64,000 bases of DNA from Microbacterium endophyticum (GCF_011047135.1 NZ_CP049255.1:186001-250000), one strand, 5' to 3'; numbered from the stretch's first letter, positions 52,967 through 62,641 are shown. Notes: generated by a model from the sequence alone, not told the origin. Program-made: numbers and translations.

Positions 52967-54157
52967 TTACCTTCGCGCGCTTGTTTTCACTGGCAGGGTA
53001 CGCGCAAAAGAGAGCAGTACACCACACGCAAGCAACACAGAAAGCAAGGATGTGCCGCCCTGGGACATGAACGGCAGCGGCACACCGAATACCGGAAGGA
53101 GTCGCAGCACGACGCCCACGTTCAGAAGCGCCTGTCCAACGATCCAGATCGTGATGGCGCCAGCGGTGATACGCACGAAGGGGTCATCAGTCTTACGCAC
53201 GATGTGAAACGCACCGACCGCGAACAGGGCAAACAGCAGGAGCACCACGATGCATCCGATCATGCCCAGTTCTTCGCCAACGATGGCGTAGATGTAATCG
53301 TTGGCAGCCGCCGGAAGCCAGCTGTACTTCTCTTTCGAATTGCCAAGGCCGAGTCCGAAGAACCCGCCACTTGCGAGCCCCCAGATCCCATGAAGAGGCT
53401 GGTAACACCCGTTGTAGTAGTCAGCGAGGCAGTCCTCGCTGATGAAGCTCATGAAGCGGCGCATGCGGTCAGGACTCGTGATGGCAAGAACAGCAACAGC
53501 GCCGATCGAGAGAATCACGGGAAGGATGAAGATCCGCAGCTTCACTCCCGAGAAGAAGAGCGCAGCCAAAACGATGAGAAAAAGGATCATCGCGGTGCCA
53601 AGGTCGTGCCCGGCCATAACAGTTGCGATGACCGCGCCCGCGACCGGAATTGCGGGGATGAATACATGCCGCCAGTCCGCGAGCAAGGTCCGTTTGCGAT
53701 ACAGAATGAAGCCCAGCCAAATAGCCAGGGTCAGCTTCAAAAACTCAGACGGCTGTGCTTGGAACCCTGCAATGTTTATCCAGTTGCGGTTTCCGTCGTT
53801 TTCAATTCCCAACGGGGTGAAAACGAGAAGTTGAAAGAGCGTTGCGAAGATCAGCGCCGGCCACGCGATTCGCTTCCAGAACACAATCGGCAGTCGCGAG
53901 CAGATGAACATCAGAGGCACGCCGAGCAGCGCAAACACGCCCTGCTTGAGGGCCGCAGCGTACGGGTCCGCCGCAGCCGACGTTGCCGACAAGATCATGA
54001 CAAGCCCGAACCCCGTCAACAACAACGCGGTTGACGCTATGAGCAGAAACTCACTCGGTACAGGGGCGAAGACCCGGCCGAGAGTGACCCGAGCAGCGAG
54101 ACCGCGTTTCGCGGAATCGTCAGCCGATGGGGCCGGGCGTGGGGCTGTCGTCGTCAC
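52967..54157 (-). CDS. ftsW: Septal peptidoglycan polymerase FtsW (SEDS family)
   Basis: FtsW polymerises lipid II glycan chains with FtsI. The 396-residue protein has about ten helices and the SEDS signature AQPSEFLKLTLAIWLG, GHDLGTAMILFLIVLAALF and the C-terminal LLPVFGVPLPFMSQGGTSLL. The GTG at 54157 overlaps the murD end by 38 bases; a GTG at 54088 would avoid the overlap at the cost of 23 variable residues, so the exact start is open. Confidence 0.94.
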   Translation of the reverse strand: MTTTAPRPAPSADDSAKRGLAARVTLGRVFAPVPSEFLLIASTALLLTGFGLVMILSATSAAADPYAAALKQGVFALLGVPLMFICSRLPIVFWKRIAWPALIFATLFQLLVFTPLGIENDGNRNWINIAGFQAQPSEFLKLTLAIWLGFILYRKRTLLADWRHVFIPAIPVAGAVIATVMAGHDLGTAMILFLIVLAALFFSGVKLRIFILPVILSIGAVAVLAITSPDRMRRFMSFISEDCLADYYNGCYQPLHGIWGLASGGFFGLGLGNSKEKYSWLPAAANDYIYAIVGEELGMIGCIVVLLLFALFAVGAFHIVRKTDDPFVRITAGAITIWIVGQALLNVGVVLRLLPVFGVPLPFMSQGGTSLLSVLLACGVLLSFARTLPVKTSARR

Positions 54158-55655
54158 CGTCGGCCCCTCCTTCTCTCTCTTGCACCGCCTGAGCGAATCT
54201 GCGCCCTCGGTCTGCGTAGGAAGAGAACTGATCGAATGAAGCGGCGGCGGGGGCGAGCAGAACTACGTCTCCGTCTGCCGCAATTCCCGAAGCAAGTTCA
54301 ACGACCCGCGCCATGATGTCCTCAGTCTCACTGTGCAAGACCTCGAACACGGGCACCGCGGGCGCGTGTCGCGCGAACGCTGCCACGATCTGCTCCCGAT
54401 CGATTCCAATGACAATCGCCGCGCGAGCTTTCGCACCGCGATCTGAAATCAACTGAGCGATATCGACTCCCTTGAGCAGACCGCCCACAACCCAGATTGC
54501 ACCCGGGTAGGTCGCGAGGGACGATGCGGCTGCGTGGGGATTGGTGGCTTTGGAGTCGTCGACCCATAGAACACCGCCGGCGCGCGAAACCACCTGAATG
54601 CGATGGGGGTCGAGCTCGAAGTCCCGAAGTGCCGAGCGAATCGCGGCTGCGTCGACATCCAACGCGCGCGCGAGCGCGCTCGCGGCAAGAATATTCGCCA
54701 CGATGTGTGGCGCTCCGAGGCCGCGTTCGTCCAATTCTGCGAGTGTCGTAAGTTCCTGGGCACTCGTGCGGCGTTCGGCGACGAACGCGCGATCAACCAA
54801 AATTCCGTCGACAAGACCCATATCGCTCGGTCCGGGGATGCCGAGGTCGAATCCGATTGCACGCGCGCCCTCGACGACTTCGGCATCTTCGACCATCAGC
54901 CGCGTAGCGTCGTCGGCCTTGTTGTAGACGCAGGCGATTTTCGTGTTGTCGTATACACGCGCTTTCGCGTCGCGATAGGCCGCAGCAGACCCATGCCATT
55001 CGAGATGATCATCCGCAAGGTTGAGACAGACACTCGCGTGAGGTGAAAGCCGATTGGGCCCCGATTGCAGACTCAGGTACCAAAGCTGATGACTCGAAAG
55101 TTCCACCACCAGGACGTCAAACCCGCTCGGATCCCTAATCGCGTCGAGAACCGGCACGCCGATGTTCCCGCACGGCGCAGCGCGAAGACCGCCAGCGGTC
55201 ATCATCGTCGCCGCAAGTCGCGCCGTCGTGGTCTTCCCGTTCGTGCCGGTGATCAAGACCCACGCTGCAGGTTCTCCTCGCGGTGTGAGGACTTTGTCGC
55301 GCACGCGCCAAGCGAGCTCAACATCGCCCCAGAGGGGGATCTGCTGTTCGCTCACCCACGTAATAAGCGGATGCCGCGGCGAAAATCCGGGTGAGGCAAT
55401 CACCACATCGGGCTCGAACTCGATGAGAGCTATCGGCGGGGAATCGAGTGGACCCAGCAACAGTGTCGCGCCGATGACGGGCACGAGTCGCTCGTATTCT
55501 TCGGCGGCCGACTCACTGAGCACGAGGACCTCGACGCCCAGCTCCGTCAGCGTATCGGCGACGGAGAATCCAGTAACAGAAAGCCCGAGTACTGCGACCT
55601 TCAGACCTTTCCAGTCGGCATGCCAGCTGGTGAGTTCCGAAAGTGGCGCGGTCAT
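54120..55655 (-). CDS. murD: UDP-N-acetylmuramoyl-alanine--D-glutamate ligase
   Basis: MurD adds D-glutamate. Motifs: KVAVLGLSVTGFSVADTLTELG (UDP), LITGTNGKTTTARL (ATP loop), VVELSSHQLWYL, LNLADDHLEWHGS and VLWVDDSKATNPHAA. ATG 55655 overlaps the mraY stop by 4 bases (ATGA). The C-terminus is acidic (DGDDDSPTPGPIG) and overlaps ftsW. Length of 511 is slightly long for the family. Confidence 0.96.
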   Translation of the reverse strand: MTAPLSELTSWHADWKGLKVAVLGLSVTGFSVADTLTELGVEVLVLSESAAEEYERLVPVIGATLLLGPLDSPPIALIEFEPDVVIASPGFSPRHPLITWVSEQQIPLWGDVELAWRVRDKVLTPRGEPAAWVLITGTNGKTTTARLAATMMTAGGLRAAPCGNIGVPVLDAIRDPSGFDVLVVELSSHQLWYLSLQSGPNRLSPHASVCLNLADDHLEWHGSAAAYRDAKARVYDNTKIACVYNKADDATRLMVEDAEVVEGARAIGFDLGIPGPSDMGLVDGILVDRAFVAERRTSAQELTTLAELDERGLGAPHIVANILAASALARALDVDAAAIRSALRDFELDPHRIQVVSRAGGVLWVDDSKATNPHAAASSLATYPGAIWVVGGLLKGVDIAQLISDRGAKARAAIVIGIDREQIVAAFARHAPAVPVFEVLHSETEDIMARVVELASGIAADGDVVLLAPAAASFDQFSSYADRGRRFAQAVQEREGGADGDDDSPTPGPIG

Positions 55656-56761
55656 GTTCGCGACAACCATTCGACGTAGAACAGGCCAACACCGGTGAGC
55701 GCGAGCAGCCCCGCGATAATCCACATCCTGACGACGATCGTGATCTCGGGCCATCCCCGCATCTCAAGATGATGATGGAGTGGGCTCATGAGGAATAGTC
55801 GTTTTCCTCGGGTGAGTTTGAAGTACAGCCGCTGCAGGATCACTGATCCCGAGGCGACGACGTAGACGCCGGCAACCAGCACGAGCAACAGTTCGACACG
55901 CATGAGGATCGCCATCGCTGCAACGACTCCGCCGATAGCCATCGAACCCACGTCTCCCATGAAGACGTCAGCCTTCGGCGCGTTCCACCAGAGAAAGCCG
56001 ACGAGCGCGCCAACGAACGACGCCGAGATGATCGCAAGGTCGAACGGGTCGCGGACGTCGTAGCATCCTGGCTGGTTCACGGGGTCGAGTGCGCTTCGAG
56101 CGCAGAGCTGCTGGAACTGCCAGAACGCCATGAGGCTGAAGCCACCTACGACGAAGATGCCGGCGCCGGCAGCGAGGCCATCAAGCCCGTCTGAGACATT
56201 GACAGAGTTGGATGCCGCGACTCCGATGAGCGTGATCCACACCGTGTAGAGAATCCATCCCGCGATGGCGCCGAGAGCCATGAAAGACAATGCCGGTACG
56301 TCCCGGAAAAGAGAGATATAGGGACTTGCTGGCGTTGATCCGGCAGTATTCGGAAAATTCAGCGCAACGATAGCGAACGGCACAGCGACCACTATCTGAC
56401 CGAGGATCTTTCGCCAGCCCGAGAGCCCGAGGCTTCGCTGCTGACGAACTTTCATGTAGTCATCGATGAAGCCGACAACGCCGAATCCCACCATCATCCA
56501 GAGCACGAGAATTCCGGAGATTGTGGGCGGGTTGTTGCCGACATACGTGCCGATGAGATAGCCGACGATCGTGCCGGCGATGAAGATCGTCCCACCCATC
56601 GTGGGCGTTCCTCGCTTGGCTTCGTGGGCCGGAATGTTTCCATCCTCGGGCGTGCGAATAACCTGACCCCAGCCCCATTTGCGAAAGAGCCGCAGGAATG
56701 CGGGGGTGAGAAAAAGAGTGAATGCGAGAGAGATCGCAGCGGCTGTTAGGAGTGATCTCAC
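55652..56761 (-). CDS. mraY: Phospho-N-acetylmuramoyl-pentapeptide transferase
   Basis: MraY makes lipid I from UDP-MurNAc-pentapeptide and undecaprenyl phosphate. The 369-residue protein has about ten helices; motifs include GTPTMGGTIFIAG, VGFIDDYMKVRQQRSLG (active-site Asp pair), NSVNVSDGLDGLAAG, WWNAPKADVFMGDVGS and MSPLHHHLEMRGWPE. It overlaps murF upstream by 4 bases and murD downstream by 4 bases. Confidence 0.97.
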   Translation of the reverse strand: MRSLLTAAAISLAFTLFLTPAFLRLFRKWGWGQVIRTPEDGNIPAHEAKRGTPTMGGTIFIAGTIVGYLIGTYVGNNPPTISGILVLWMMVGFGVVGFIDDYMKVRQQRSLGLSGWRKILGQIVVAVPFAIVALNFPNTAGSTPASPYISLFRDVPALSFMALGAIAGWILYTVWITLIGVAASNSVNVSDGLDGLAAGAGIFVVGGFSLMAFWQFQQLCARSALDPVNQPGCYDVRDPFDLAIISASFVGALVGFLWWNAPKADVFMGDVGSMAIGGVVAAMAILMRVELLLVLVAGVYVVASGSVILQRLYFKLTRGKRLFLMSPLHHHLEMRGWPEITIVVRMWIIAGLLALTGVGLFYVEWLSRT

Positions 56762-58170
56762 GAGAAGAATTCTCCCAGACGATCGCCGAGAAAGCGGAGC
56801 CCGGCTGAATTGGATGACTTTACGAGCACACGATCGCCATCGCGAAGTTCCGTGACCAGATAGTCATAGGCTGCGTCGGCGTCGGCGAAGTAAACGGCTT
56901 CGCCGTCCCACGACCCCTGCGCGACTGCTTCAAGAAACATGCGGCGCGCAGGCTCGCCGATGATCACGATTCGTTCAATACCGAGACGGACAGCGAGTAA
57001 GCCGATGCGGTCATGCTCGTCTTCGGCGTATTCCCCCAGCTCACTCATTGCCCCCAGCACAGCGACTCGGCGCTGACTCGGAGTGGTGATTTGCGCAAGG
57101 GTCCGCAGTGCCGCAGACATCGAGTCGGGACTCGCGTTGTAGGCATCGTTGATGATGCGCACGCGGTCTGAGCCGAGTGGCTGCATCCGCCAGCGCTCGG
57201 CGATCTCGACCTCTTCTAGCCGCTTGATCGCGTCTGTCATGCTCACACCGAGCGCTGTGGCTGCCGCAAGAGCAGCGAGGGCGTTCATGACATGGTGAGC
57301 ACCAAGCACGCGCAGCCTAAGCTGAGCGCTCACTCCATCAACCGAGACGGTGCAGATGGTGCCCTCAGCAGTCACTTCGACGTCAGCGGCACGGACATCT
57401 GCTGTCGATGTGTGGCCAAACCAACGAACCGCGACATCGCACTCTTCCGCGATCGGGCTCATCGCGACAACACGGCCATCGTCAGCATTGAGCACGGCAA
57501 GCCCGCCGGGGCGAACAGCGCGCACCAACTCTGATTTGGCGCGGAAAGTCTCTTCGATGCCGCCGAAGCCGCCGGCGTGAGCCATGCCCACCATCAGCAC
57601 GATACCGACATCGGGTGTCACAAGGCCCGCCAGTCGTGCGATTTCGCCGGGGCCACTCGCCCCGAACTCGCTCACGAGGTACGCCGTATCTTCGGTCACC
57701 CGAAGCATTGTGAGCGGAGCGCCCACTTCGTTGTTGAACGACGCGTGTGGGGCTACCGTTTCGCCCGCTCCCGCGAGGATATGCGCCAGCATGTTTTTCG
57801 TGGTGGTCTTGCCGTTTGAGCCGGTGATGCCCACAACCTGCAGTTCGCCGCGAGCACGAACTCTGGCAACGACTTCGCGCGCAAAATCCGCAAGCGCATC
57901 CACCGTATTTGCGACGACGATCTGCGAGATGGATGCCTCGACAACATGTTCAACGATCGCAACAAGCGCACCCTGCGATGCAGCGGTCGGCACGAACAAG
58001 TGGCCATCCGTGGCCTCGCCTGGTTTCGCGACGAAAATGTCGCCGGGCCCGATGTTGCGCGAATCCGTGTCGACGGTGCCATCGACCTGCGTGTCAGCGG
58101 TCGCCGATCCGTGGAGGACGAGCGATCCGTTGATGACGCGGGCGAGGTCAGTGAGAGTGAGAGAAATCAT
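56758..58170 (-). CDS. murF: UDP-N-acetylmuramoyl-tripeptide--D-alanyl-D-alanine ligase
   Basis: MurF adds D-Ala-D-Ala. Motifs: TVDTDSRNIGPGDIFVAKPGEATDGH (N-terminal), VVGITGSNGKTTTKNMLAHIL (ATP loop), SFNNEVGAPLTML, VSEFGASGPGEIARL and INDAYNASPDSMSAAL. ATG 58170 (MISLTLTDLARV) matches the family start; an in-frame TTG at 58203 overlapping the ftsI stop is the alternative. The murE gene that normally lies between ftsI and murF is missing here. Confidence 0.95.
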   Translation of the reverse strand: MISLTLTDLARVINGSLVLHGSATADTQVDGTVDTDSRNIGPGDIFVAKPGEATDGHLFVPTAASQGALVAIVEHVVEASISQIVVANTVDALADFAREVVARVRARGELQVVGITGSNGKTTTKNMLAHILAGAGETVAPHASFNNEVGAPLTMLRVTEDTAYLVSEFGASGPGEIARLAGLVTPDVGIVLMVGMAHAGGFGGIEETFRAKSELVRAVRPGGLAVLNADDGRVVAMSPIAEECDVAVRWFGHTSTADVRAADVEVTAEGTICTVSVDGVSAQLRLRVLGAHHVMNALAALAAATALGVSMTDAIKRLEEVEIAERWRMQPLGSDRVRIINDAYNASPDSMSAALRTLAQITTPSQRRVAVLGAMSELGEYAEDEHDRIGLLAVRLGIERIVIIGEPARRMFLEAVAQGSWDGEAVYFADADAAYDYLVTELRDGDRVLVKSSNSAGLRFLGDRLGEFFS

Positions 58171-58199
58171 GATGGGTTGGCCACTGGTGTCAGCGCCGC

Positions 58200-59981
58200 T
58201 CAACCAAACTTCGAAAGAATGGTGGGCTGTGTGTCGCTCGGCATAACGCGGAAGGTCTTGAGAACCTGCGTCATGGCCTTCTGGAAGGCCGGCGCTGTGG
58301 CCGCAGATGACGTTACCTTAGTGGGCTCGTCAAGGGTGACAGCGACGACGTACTGTGGGTCGTCTGCCGGAGCAAATCCGATCATCGTCGTGAAGTAGAC
58401 GCCGGCCTTATAGCCGCCGTTCCCGTCTGACTTCTCGCCAGTTCCGGTTTTGAACGCGATGCGATAGCCCGGCACCTGGACCTGATCTGACAGATCGCCT
58501 TGAATAGCGACGTTCTCCATCATCTGCTGCACATCTTCGGCAGTTTCTGAGCTGATGACCTGTGTCGTGTCAGTGGTGTCGGGCTTTGTAACGGTGCCGT
58601 CCGCACTGGTGCAAGATTCGACGAGAGAAAGTGGAATCTTGACTCCGTCGTTCGCGATTGCCTGATACGCCCCGACCAGCTCGGGGATAGTGGTCGTGAG
58701 CCCCTGACCGAAAGCTGTGTTGTAAAAGGTCTGAGTTCCCCACTCATCGGGCGGATAGATCAGCCCGGACTCCTCGCCCGAGAAATCGACTGCGCTGCCG
58801 CTTCCAATCCCGAAGCTCTTGAGGTAGTCGTATCGTGTCTGCGCACTCTCGAGCTCTGCGAACTTCGAGATACCGGCGTTCGACGAGTCCACTAGGACCC
58901 CGGTCAGGTGATAGTTATATGCCGGGTGTACAAAGGCATCTCGTACACGTGCACCATCCGCGAAGTACTCAAGACTTGACGCGGACACCGTCGTGTCCAT
59001 CGTGGCAGCACCGGAATCCAGCAGACTCGCAGCGGTCAAAGGCTTGAACGTCGACCCGGGCTCGAAGGTGTTCTTGAAGATCCGCGAGTACCAGTCGTCG
59101 GAAGACGACGCGTTGATGTCGTTCGGATCAACCGTGGGAAATTCGGCCGCGGCCTTGATCTGGCCAGTCTTGGCATCGACGACGGTGATCGTGCCGCTTT
59201 GCGCGCCCATGTTCTCTGTCTGCTCAGCGATGAGCTGTTGCAGGTACCACTGCAAATCACGGTTAATCGTTAGTTTCAGTGTGCCGCCGTCGACAGCTGC
59301 GGTTTCCGTCTCAGTGCCCGGTATCACAACCCCGTCGGCGCCCTTTTGGTAGAGGACTTCGCCGTCCTCCGAAGCGAGGCACGAGTTTTCGGTCTTCTCC
59401 AGACCTGCCAGCGCTGATCCGTCGCTTCCGACGAACCCGACGAGGTTTCCGGCAACCGCACCATCCGGGTAGGTCCGTGAGGGGTGTGGCGAGAAAGTCA
59501 GATAGGAGTAACCGAGATCTGCCAGAGCTCGGTATTGCTCGGTAGAGAGGCTCTGCGCCAGATAAGCGAACTGAGAATTGGGGTTCTCGGCAAGAGCGTC
59601 AGCGATGATCTGCTGGATCTCTTCAGCGGTCTGTCCCGTGATCGCGGCCATCTGTGCGGCCTGGTCAGCAACCGACACAGTCACTGTTTTGCCGTCGACC
59701 TCTTTCTCGATCGGCGCGATGTTCATCGGTGAAAGCACACCGTCGTAGAGAAGAATTGAGCCCGCAAGAGTCTCACCCTCGTCATCAACGATTTCGCCGC
59801 GTGCACCGTAAAGTTTTTGAGCACTGCCGAGACTCAACTCCATGGAATCTTCGATGTGTTGGTCAGCGTTGACGACCTGGATATCGACCAATCGCACCAC
59901 GAATCCAGAAAGCACAGCGAGAACCACTGCGAGTGCGACGACCGTTCTGCGTCGGGGACTACGGGTGCTTCTCGTCGTCAT
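58200..59981 (-). CDS. ftsI: Class B penicillin-binding protein FtsI (PBP3-type transpeptidase)
   Basis: FtsI cross-links septal peptidoglycan. The 593-residue protein has one N-terminal membrane helix (VVALAVVLAVLSGFVVRLVDIQV), a dimerisation/pedestal domain from ~40, and a transpeptidase domain. The latter has active-site Ser in EPGSTFKPLTAAS (SxxK), SSNAG (SxN) and FKTGTGEKSDG (KTG). It is followed directly by murF. ATG 59981 lies 4 bases after the FtsL-like stop. Confidence 0.95.
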   Translation of the reverse strand: MTTRSTRSPRRRTVVALAVVLAVLSGFVVRLVDIQVVNADQHIEDSMELSLGSAQKLYGARGEIVDDEGETLAGSILLYDGVLSPMNIAPIEKEVDGKTVTVSVADQAAQMAAITGQTAEEIQQIIADALAENPNSQFAYLAQSLSTEQYRALADLGYSYLTFSPHPSRTYPDGAVAGNLVGFVGSDGSALAGLEKTENSCLASEDGEVLYQKGADGVVIPGTETETAAVDGGTLKLTINRDLQWYLQQLIAEQTENMGAQSGTITVVDAKTGQIKAAAEFPTVDPNDINASSSDDWYSRIFKNTFEPGSTFKPLTAASLLDSGAATMDTTVSASSLEYFADGARVRDAFVHPAYNYHLTGVLVDSSNAGISKFAELESAQTRYDYLKSFGIGSGSAVDFSGEESGLIYPPDEWGTQTFYNTAFGQGLTTTIPELVGAYQAIANDGVKIPLSLVESCTSADGTVTKPDTTDTTQVISSETAEDVQQMMENVAIQGDLSDQVQVPGYRIAFKTGTGEKSDGNGGYKAGVYFTTMIGFAPADDPQYVVAVTLDEPTKVTSSAATAPAFQKAMTQVLKTFRVMPSDTQPTILSKFG

Positions 59982-59985
59982 AGTC

Positions 59986-60588
59986 TCAGTGTGTCTGGGG
60001 CGTGGGCAGCCCGTCGGTCAATGCCGGGGGTGTCGCGGAATCAGTTGCATCGCTTGCGCCTTCTTCCGTCGCTGGAGCCACAGTGGAGCCCGTGATCGTT
60101 GCGTCGGGCGAAGTCACGAGGGGCGTGTCGGTGATGAGGGCGTTGGGCACCGACCCGCGAGAGAGAGCGTCGACGGACGATGAGGAAACGGATGCCTGCT
60201 GCATCCCGAGAATGGCGCCGTCACTCAATCTGAGGTAGCTCGGCGACTCGTTGATGACCATGCCTAGGGCGGAAGCGTTCGCGGCCAGATACTGTGGCGA
60301 GCTCAAGCCAGCTACTTCGTCGTAGACCATCTGCTTCTGGTACGTGAGGTCTCGCTCTTGTTGAGTGAGTGTAGAAAGCTGATACGTCGTCTGTGTCGTC
60401 AGAATCGAAAGTGTCATTTGCGCACCGGCAATTGCGACTGCCCCAGCAACAGCAATCACTCCGTACAGCAAACGTGGGCGGCGACGACGACGAGGTGCCG
60501 TGACGACCTCGAGTCGGCGTTGCGGAAACTCGTGCTCGAACTGCTCGAACTCGACTGGCGTCGTGATCGATGTCATCGCTGTGCTCAT
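59986..60588 (-). CDS. ftsL: FtsL-like division protein
   Basis: A 200-residue bitopic protein in the FtsL position between rsmH and ftsI. Basic N-terminal arm ([11 protein letters not shown]), one membrane helix ([19 protein letters not shown]), and a leucine/glutamine-rich coiled coil ([28 protein letters not shown]), which are FtsL features. The Ser/Thr/Pro-rich C-terminal tail (~60 residues) is longer than in typical FtsL. ATG overlaps the rsmH stop by 4 bases (ATGA), so it is translationally coupled. Sequence conservation is low, so the call rests on context and layout. Confidence 0.75.
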   Translation of the reverse strand: MSTAMTSITTPVEFEQFEHEFPQRRLEVVTAPRRRRRPRLLYGVIAVAGAVAIAGAQMTLSILTTQTTYQLSTLTQQERDLTYQKQMVYDEVAGLSSPQYLAANASALGMVINESPSYLRLSDGAILGMQQASVSSSSVDALSRGSVPNALITDTPLVTSPDATITGSTVAPATEEGASDATDSATPPALTDGLPTPQTH

Positions 60589-61538
60589 AGCGCCGGCCTC
60601 ACTCGTTCTGCAGCGCGCAAACGAACCGGCGTCGCACGTGGGTTCTCTGCACGTTCTTTCTCAGAGGCGAGTTCGGCGCCTTTGACGAGAAGCTTGAATT
60701 TCGGCGCGTGTTCCGCCAGTTCGACGGGGAGCCCGGGCGGGGTCGTGGAACGCACCGCGCCCGCGAATACTCTCTTAACGAGGCGATCTTCGAGTGACTG
60801 GTACGACATCACCACGATGCGACCGCCGACACCCAGCACGCTCATCGCGGCGGGGATTGCTGCCTCGACGGCCGCAAGCTCCGCGTTCACTTCGATGCGC
60901 AAAGCCTGAAAAACGCGCTTGGCAGGGTGTCCACTGTGTTGCAGTGCAGCAGGAGTCGCATCGTGCAGGATCTTGACGAGTGCGCCCGAACGCACGAGCG
61001 GCTGCTGTGTTCGCGATGCGATGATCGCGCGTGCGTATCGGCCCGCGAGCTTTTCTTCGCCATAGCGCTCGAAAATCCGGCGAAGGTCACCTTCGCCGTA
61101 GGTCGCGAGCACGTCCGCGGCTGTGATGCCCTGACTCTGATCCATGCGCATATCGAGTGGCGCATCTTGCGAGTAGGCGAAGCCGCGATCGGCTTCATCT
61201 AGCTGAAGCGACGAGACCCCGAGATCGAAAAGGACGCCGTCAACCTTCGGCATGCCGAGGTCAGCAATCGCTTCGGCGATTCCGTCGTAGACGGTATGAA
61301 CGAGAGTGACTCGCTCCTTGAATGGTGCTAGCCGCTCCCCCGCAATGCGGAGCGCGTCACGGTCACGATCTAGGCCAACCAACCGGATGTTCGGAAACCG
61401 CTCAAGTAGCGCCTCAGAATGTCCGCCCATACCGAGAGTCGCGTCTACGACGACGGCATTATCAGCGTGAAGAGCTGGCGCGAGCAGTTCGATGCAGCGC
61501 TCTAGCAAGACAGGTGTGTGAATGTCACGGAGATTCAT
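60585..61538 (-). CDS. rsmH: 16S rRNA (cytosine(1402)-N(4))-methyltransferase
   Basis: RsmH (MraW) methylates C1402 of 16S rRNA with SAM. SAM-binding [74 protein letters not shown], then [12 protein letters not shown] and [20 protein letters not shown]. The 317-residue length is normal. The gene follows mraZ with a gap of 98 bases. Confidence 0.97.
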   Translation of the reverse strand: MNLRDIHTPVLLERCIELLAPALHADNAVVVDATLGMGGHSEALLERFPNIRLVGLDRDRDALRIAGERLAPFKERVTLVHTVYDGIAEAIADLGMPKVDGVLFDLGVSSLQLDEADRGFAYSQDAPLDMRMDQSQGITAADVLATYGEGDLRRIFERYGEEKLAGRYARAIIASRTQQPLVRSGALVKILHDATPAALQHSGHPAKRVFQALRIEVNAELAAVEAAIPAAMSVLGVGGRIVVMSYQSLEDRLVKRVFAGAVRSTTPPGLPVELAEHAPKFKLLVKGAELASEKERAENPRATPVRLRAAERVRPAL

Positions 61539-61636
61539 GATGCGTCCGGGTGTCCGTCGATCCTGATCCCCCGCCGCGTCGACCTGGCACCGGGGAAGTG
61601 TGTCAGGGCGGCCGGTGGGGTATCACGACCGAGGGC

Positions 61637-62068
61637 TCAGAAAAGTCCCGGGATCACCTCCTGTTCCATTTCGGCGTAGATCTCTTCGTTGCTTTCGGCG
61701 TAGGCGTTCCACGCGTCGGTGTTCCATATCTCGGCGTGAGCACCGACTCCAGTCAGAATCAGCTCGCGCTCAAGGCCCGCGTACGCCCGAAGAGGCTGTG
61801 GGATCGTGATGCGGTTTTGACTGTCTGGCTTCTCGGCACTCGCGCCCGACAAGAACATCCGCAAAAAATCGCGGGTTTGTTTGTTTGTGAGGGGCGCTTC
61901 TCGGATGCGCTCGTGGATGCGCTCGAACTCTTCGGTCGAGAACACATAAAGGCAGCGTTCTTGTCCACGCGTCACGACGACCCCTGATCCGAGATCGTCA
62001 CGAAACTTCGACGGGAGGATGACCCGACCTTTGTCGTCGAGTTTGGGAGTATGCGTGCCCAGCAGCAT
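61637..62068 (-). CDS. mraZ: Transcriptional regulator MraZ
   Basis: MraZ represses the dcw operon through direct repeats upstream of itself. The 143-residue protein has the two SpoVT-AbrB-like halves: MLLGTHTPKLDDKGRVILPSKFRDDL and GASAEKPDSQNRITIPQPLRAYAGL. It opens the dcw cluster; the box array at 62112-62158 is its target. Confidence 0.96.
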   Translation of the reverse strand: MLLGTHTPKLDDKGRVILPSKFRDDLGSGVVVTRGQERCLYVFSTEEFERIHERIREAPLTNKQTRDFLRMFLSGASAEKPDSQNRITIPQPLRAYAGLERELILTGVGAHAEIWNTDAWNAYAESNEEIYAEMEQEVIPGLF

Positions 62069-62111
62069 TCGAGCTATCCACCCCCTTCGTCCGGCCCCGC
62101 GAGGATATTCA

Positions 62112-62158
62112 CCACTTTACTCCACTCTCCTCCACTTTGCTATCAAATCCTGCACTTT
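62112..62158 (-). promoter_or_regulatory. MraZ-box array upstream of mraZ
   Basis: On the minus strand AAAGTG(C/G) or GAGTGG hexamers end at 62158, 62138, 62128 and 62118. Their CACTTT/CACTCT complements start at 62113, 62123, 62133 and 62153, i.e. 10-bp spacing with the 62143 position blank. Arrays of AGTGG-type boxes at 10-bp periodicity are the known MraZ operator pattern. Confidence 0.75.
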
Positions 62159-62218
62159 GGCTACTAATCGCGGGATTTTTTGCATGAGCACAGTCGGAGA
62201 CGAGGCGCAAATACACAA

Positions 62219-62248
62219 AAAAACACCGGCCCGAAGGCCGGTGTTTTT
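62219..62248. terminator. Intrinsic terminator between DUF3040 and the dcw promoter
   Basis: A 13-bp stem (62219-62231 with 62236-62248, loop CGAA) is flanked by A-run and T-run, so it works for the minus-strand DUF3040 gene and shields mraZ. Confidence 0.85.
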
Positions 62249-62269
62249 AAGAGGGAGGAAAGTGGAGGG

Positions 62270-62641
62270 TTATCGCCCTTCTTGGCGACGGTCCCAACGA
62301 TCGTTCATGCGGTCCATGAAAGAGGCAGAGGCCTTAGCTTTGGGCGCTCGGGATGAAGGCGGGACAGACGACGAGTTCGTCTTAGATCGAGTCGGGGTCA
62401 CGGCCAGCACGACGCCGCCCAGCATGACGACGAACGCCACAACCCCAACGGCGATGATTTGCGACGAAACGCCGACGACGAGCCCGCCGAGACCGACGAG
62501 CACAAGAATCGAGCCGTAGACGATGTTTCGGTAGCTGAGTGTGCGACTGCCGCTTACGGTGCTCACGACGTCGGCGTCGTGGCCCATGAGATGGCGTTCC
62601 ATCTCGTCTAGCAGGCGCTGCTCCTGTTCGGAGAGTGGCAT
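62270..62641 (-). CDS. DUF3040 domain-containing membrane protein
   Basis: A 123-residue actinobacterial protein. MPLSEQEQRLLDEMERHL is the DUF3040 N-terminal signature, followed by two hydrophobic helices (NIVYGSILVLVGLGGLVVGV and IIAVGVVAFVVMLGGVVLAV) and a basic tail (SFMDRMNDRWDRRQEGR). DUF3040 genes are often found beside mraZ in actinobacteria. The function is unknown. Terminated by the hairpin at 62219. Confidence 0.9.
   Translation of the reverse strand: MPLSEQEQRLLDEMERHLMGHDADVVSTVSGSRTLSYRNIVYGSILVLVGLGGLVVGVSSQIIAVGVVAFVVMLGGVVLAVTPTRSKTNSSSVPPSSRAPKAKASASFMDRMNDRWDRRQEGR

Noticed and set aside
52592..54034. A 480-codon open frame opposite murG and ftsW
   Set aside because: It is hydrophilic, Arg/His/Gln-rich and low in domain signal, as expected for the antisense of a membrane protein; both real genes lie on the other strand.
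54669..54684. 16-base palindrome CGCGAGCGCGCTCGCG in murD
   Set aside because: Low-complexity GCG/CTC/GCC codons for an Ala/Leu stretch can give this by chance in GC-rich DNA; no loop.
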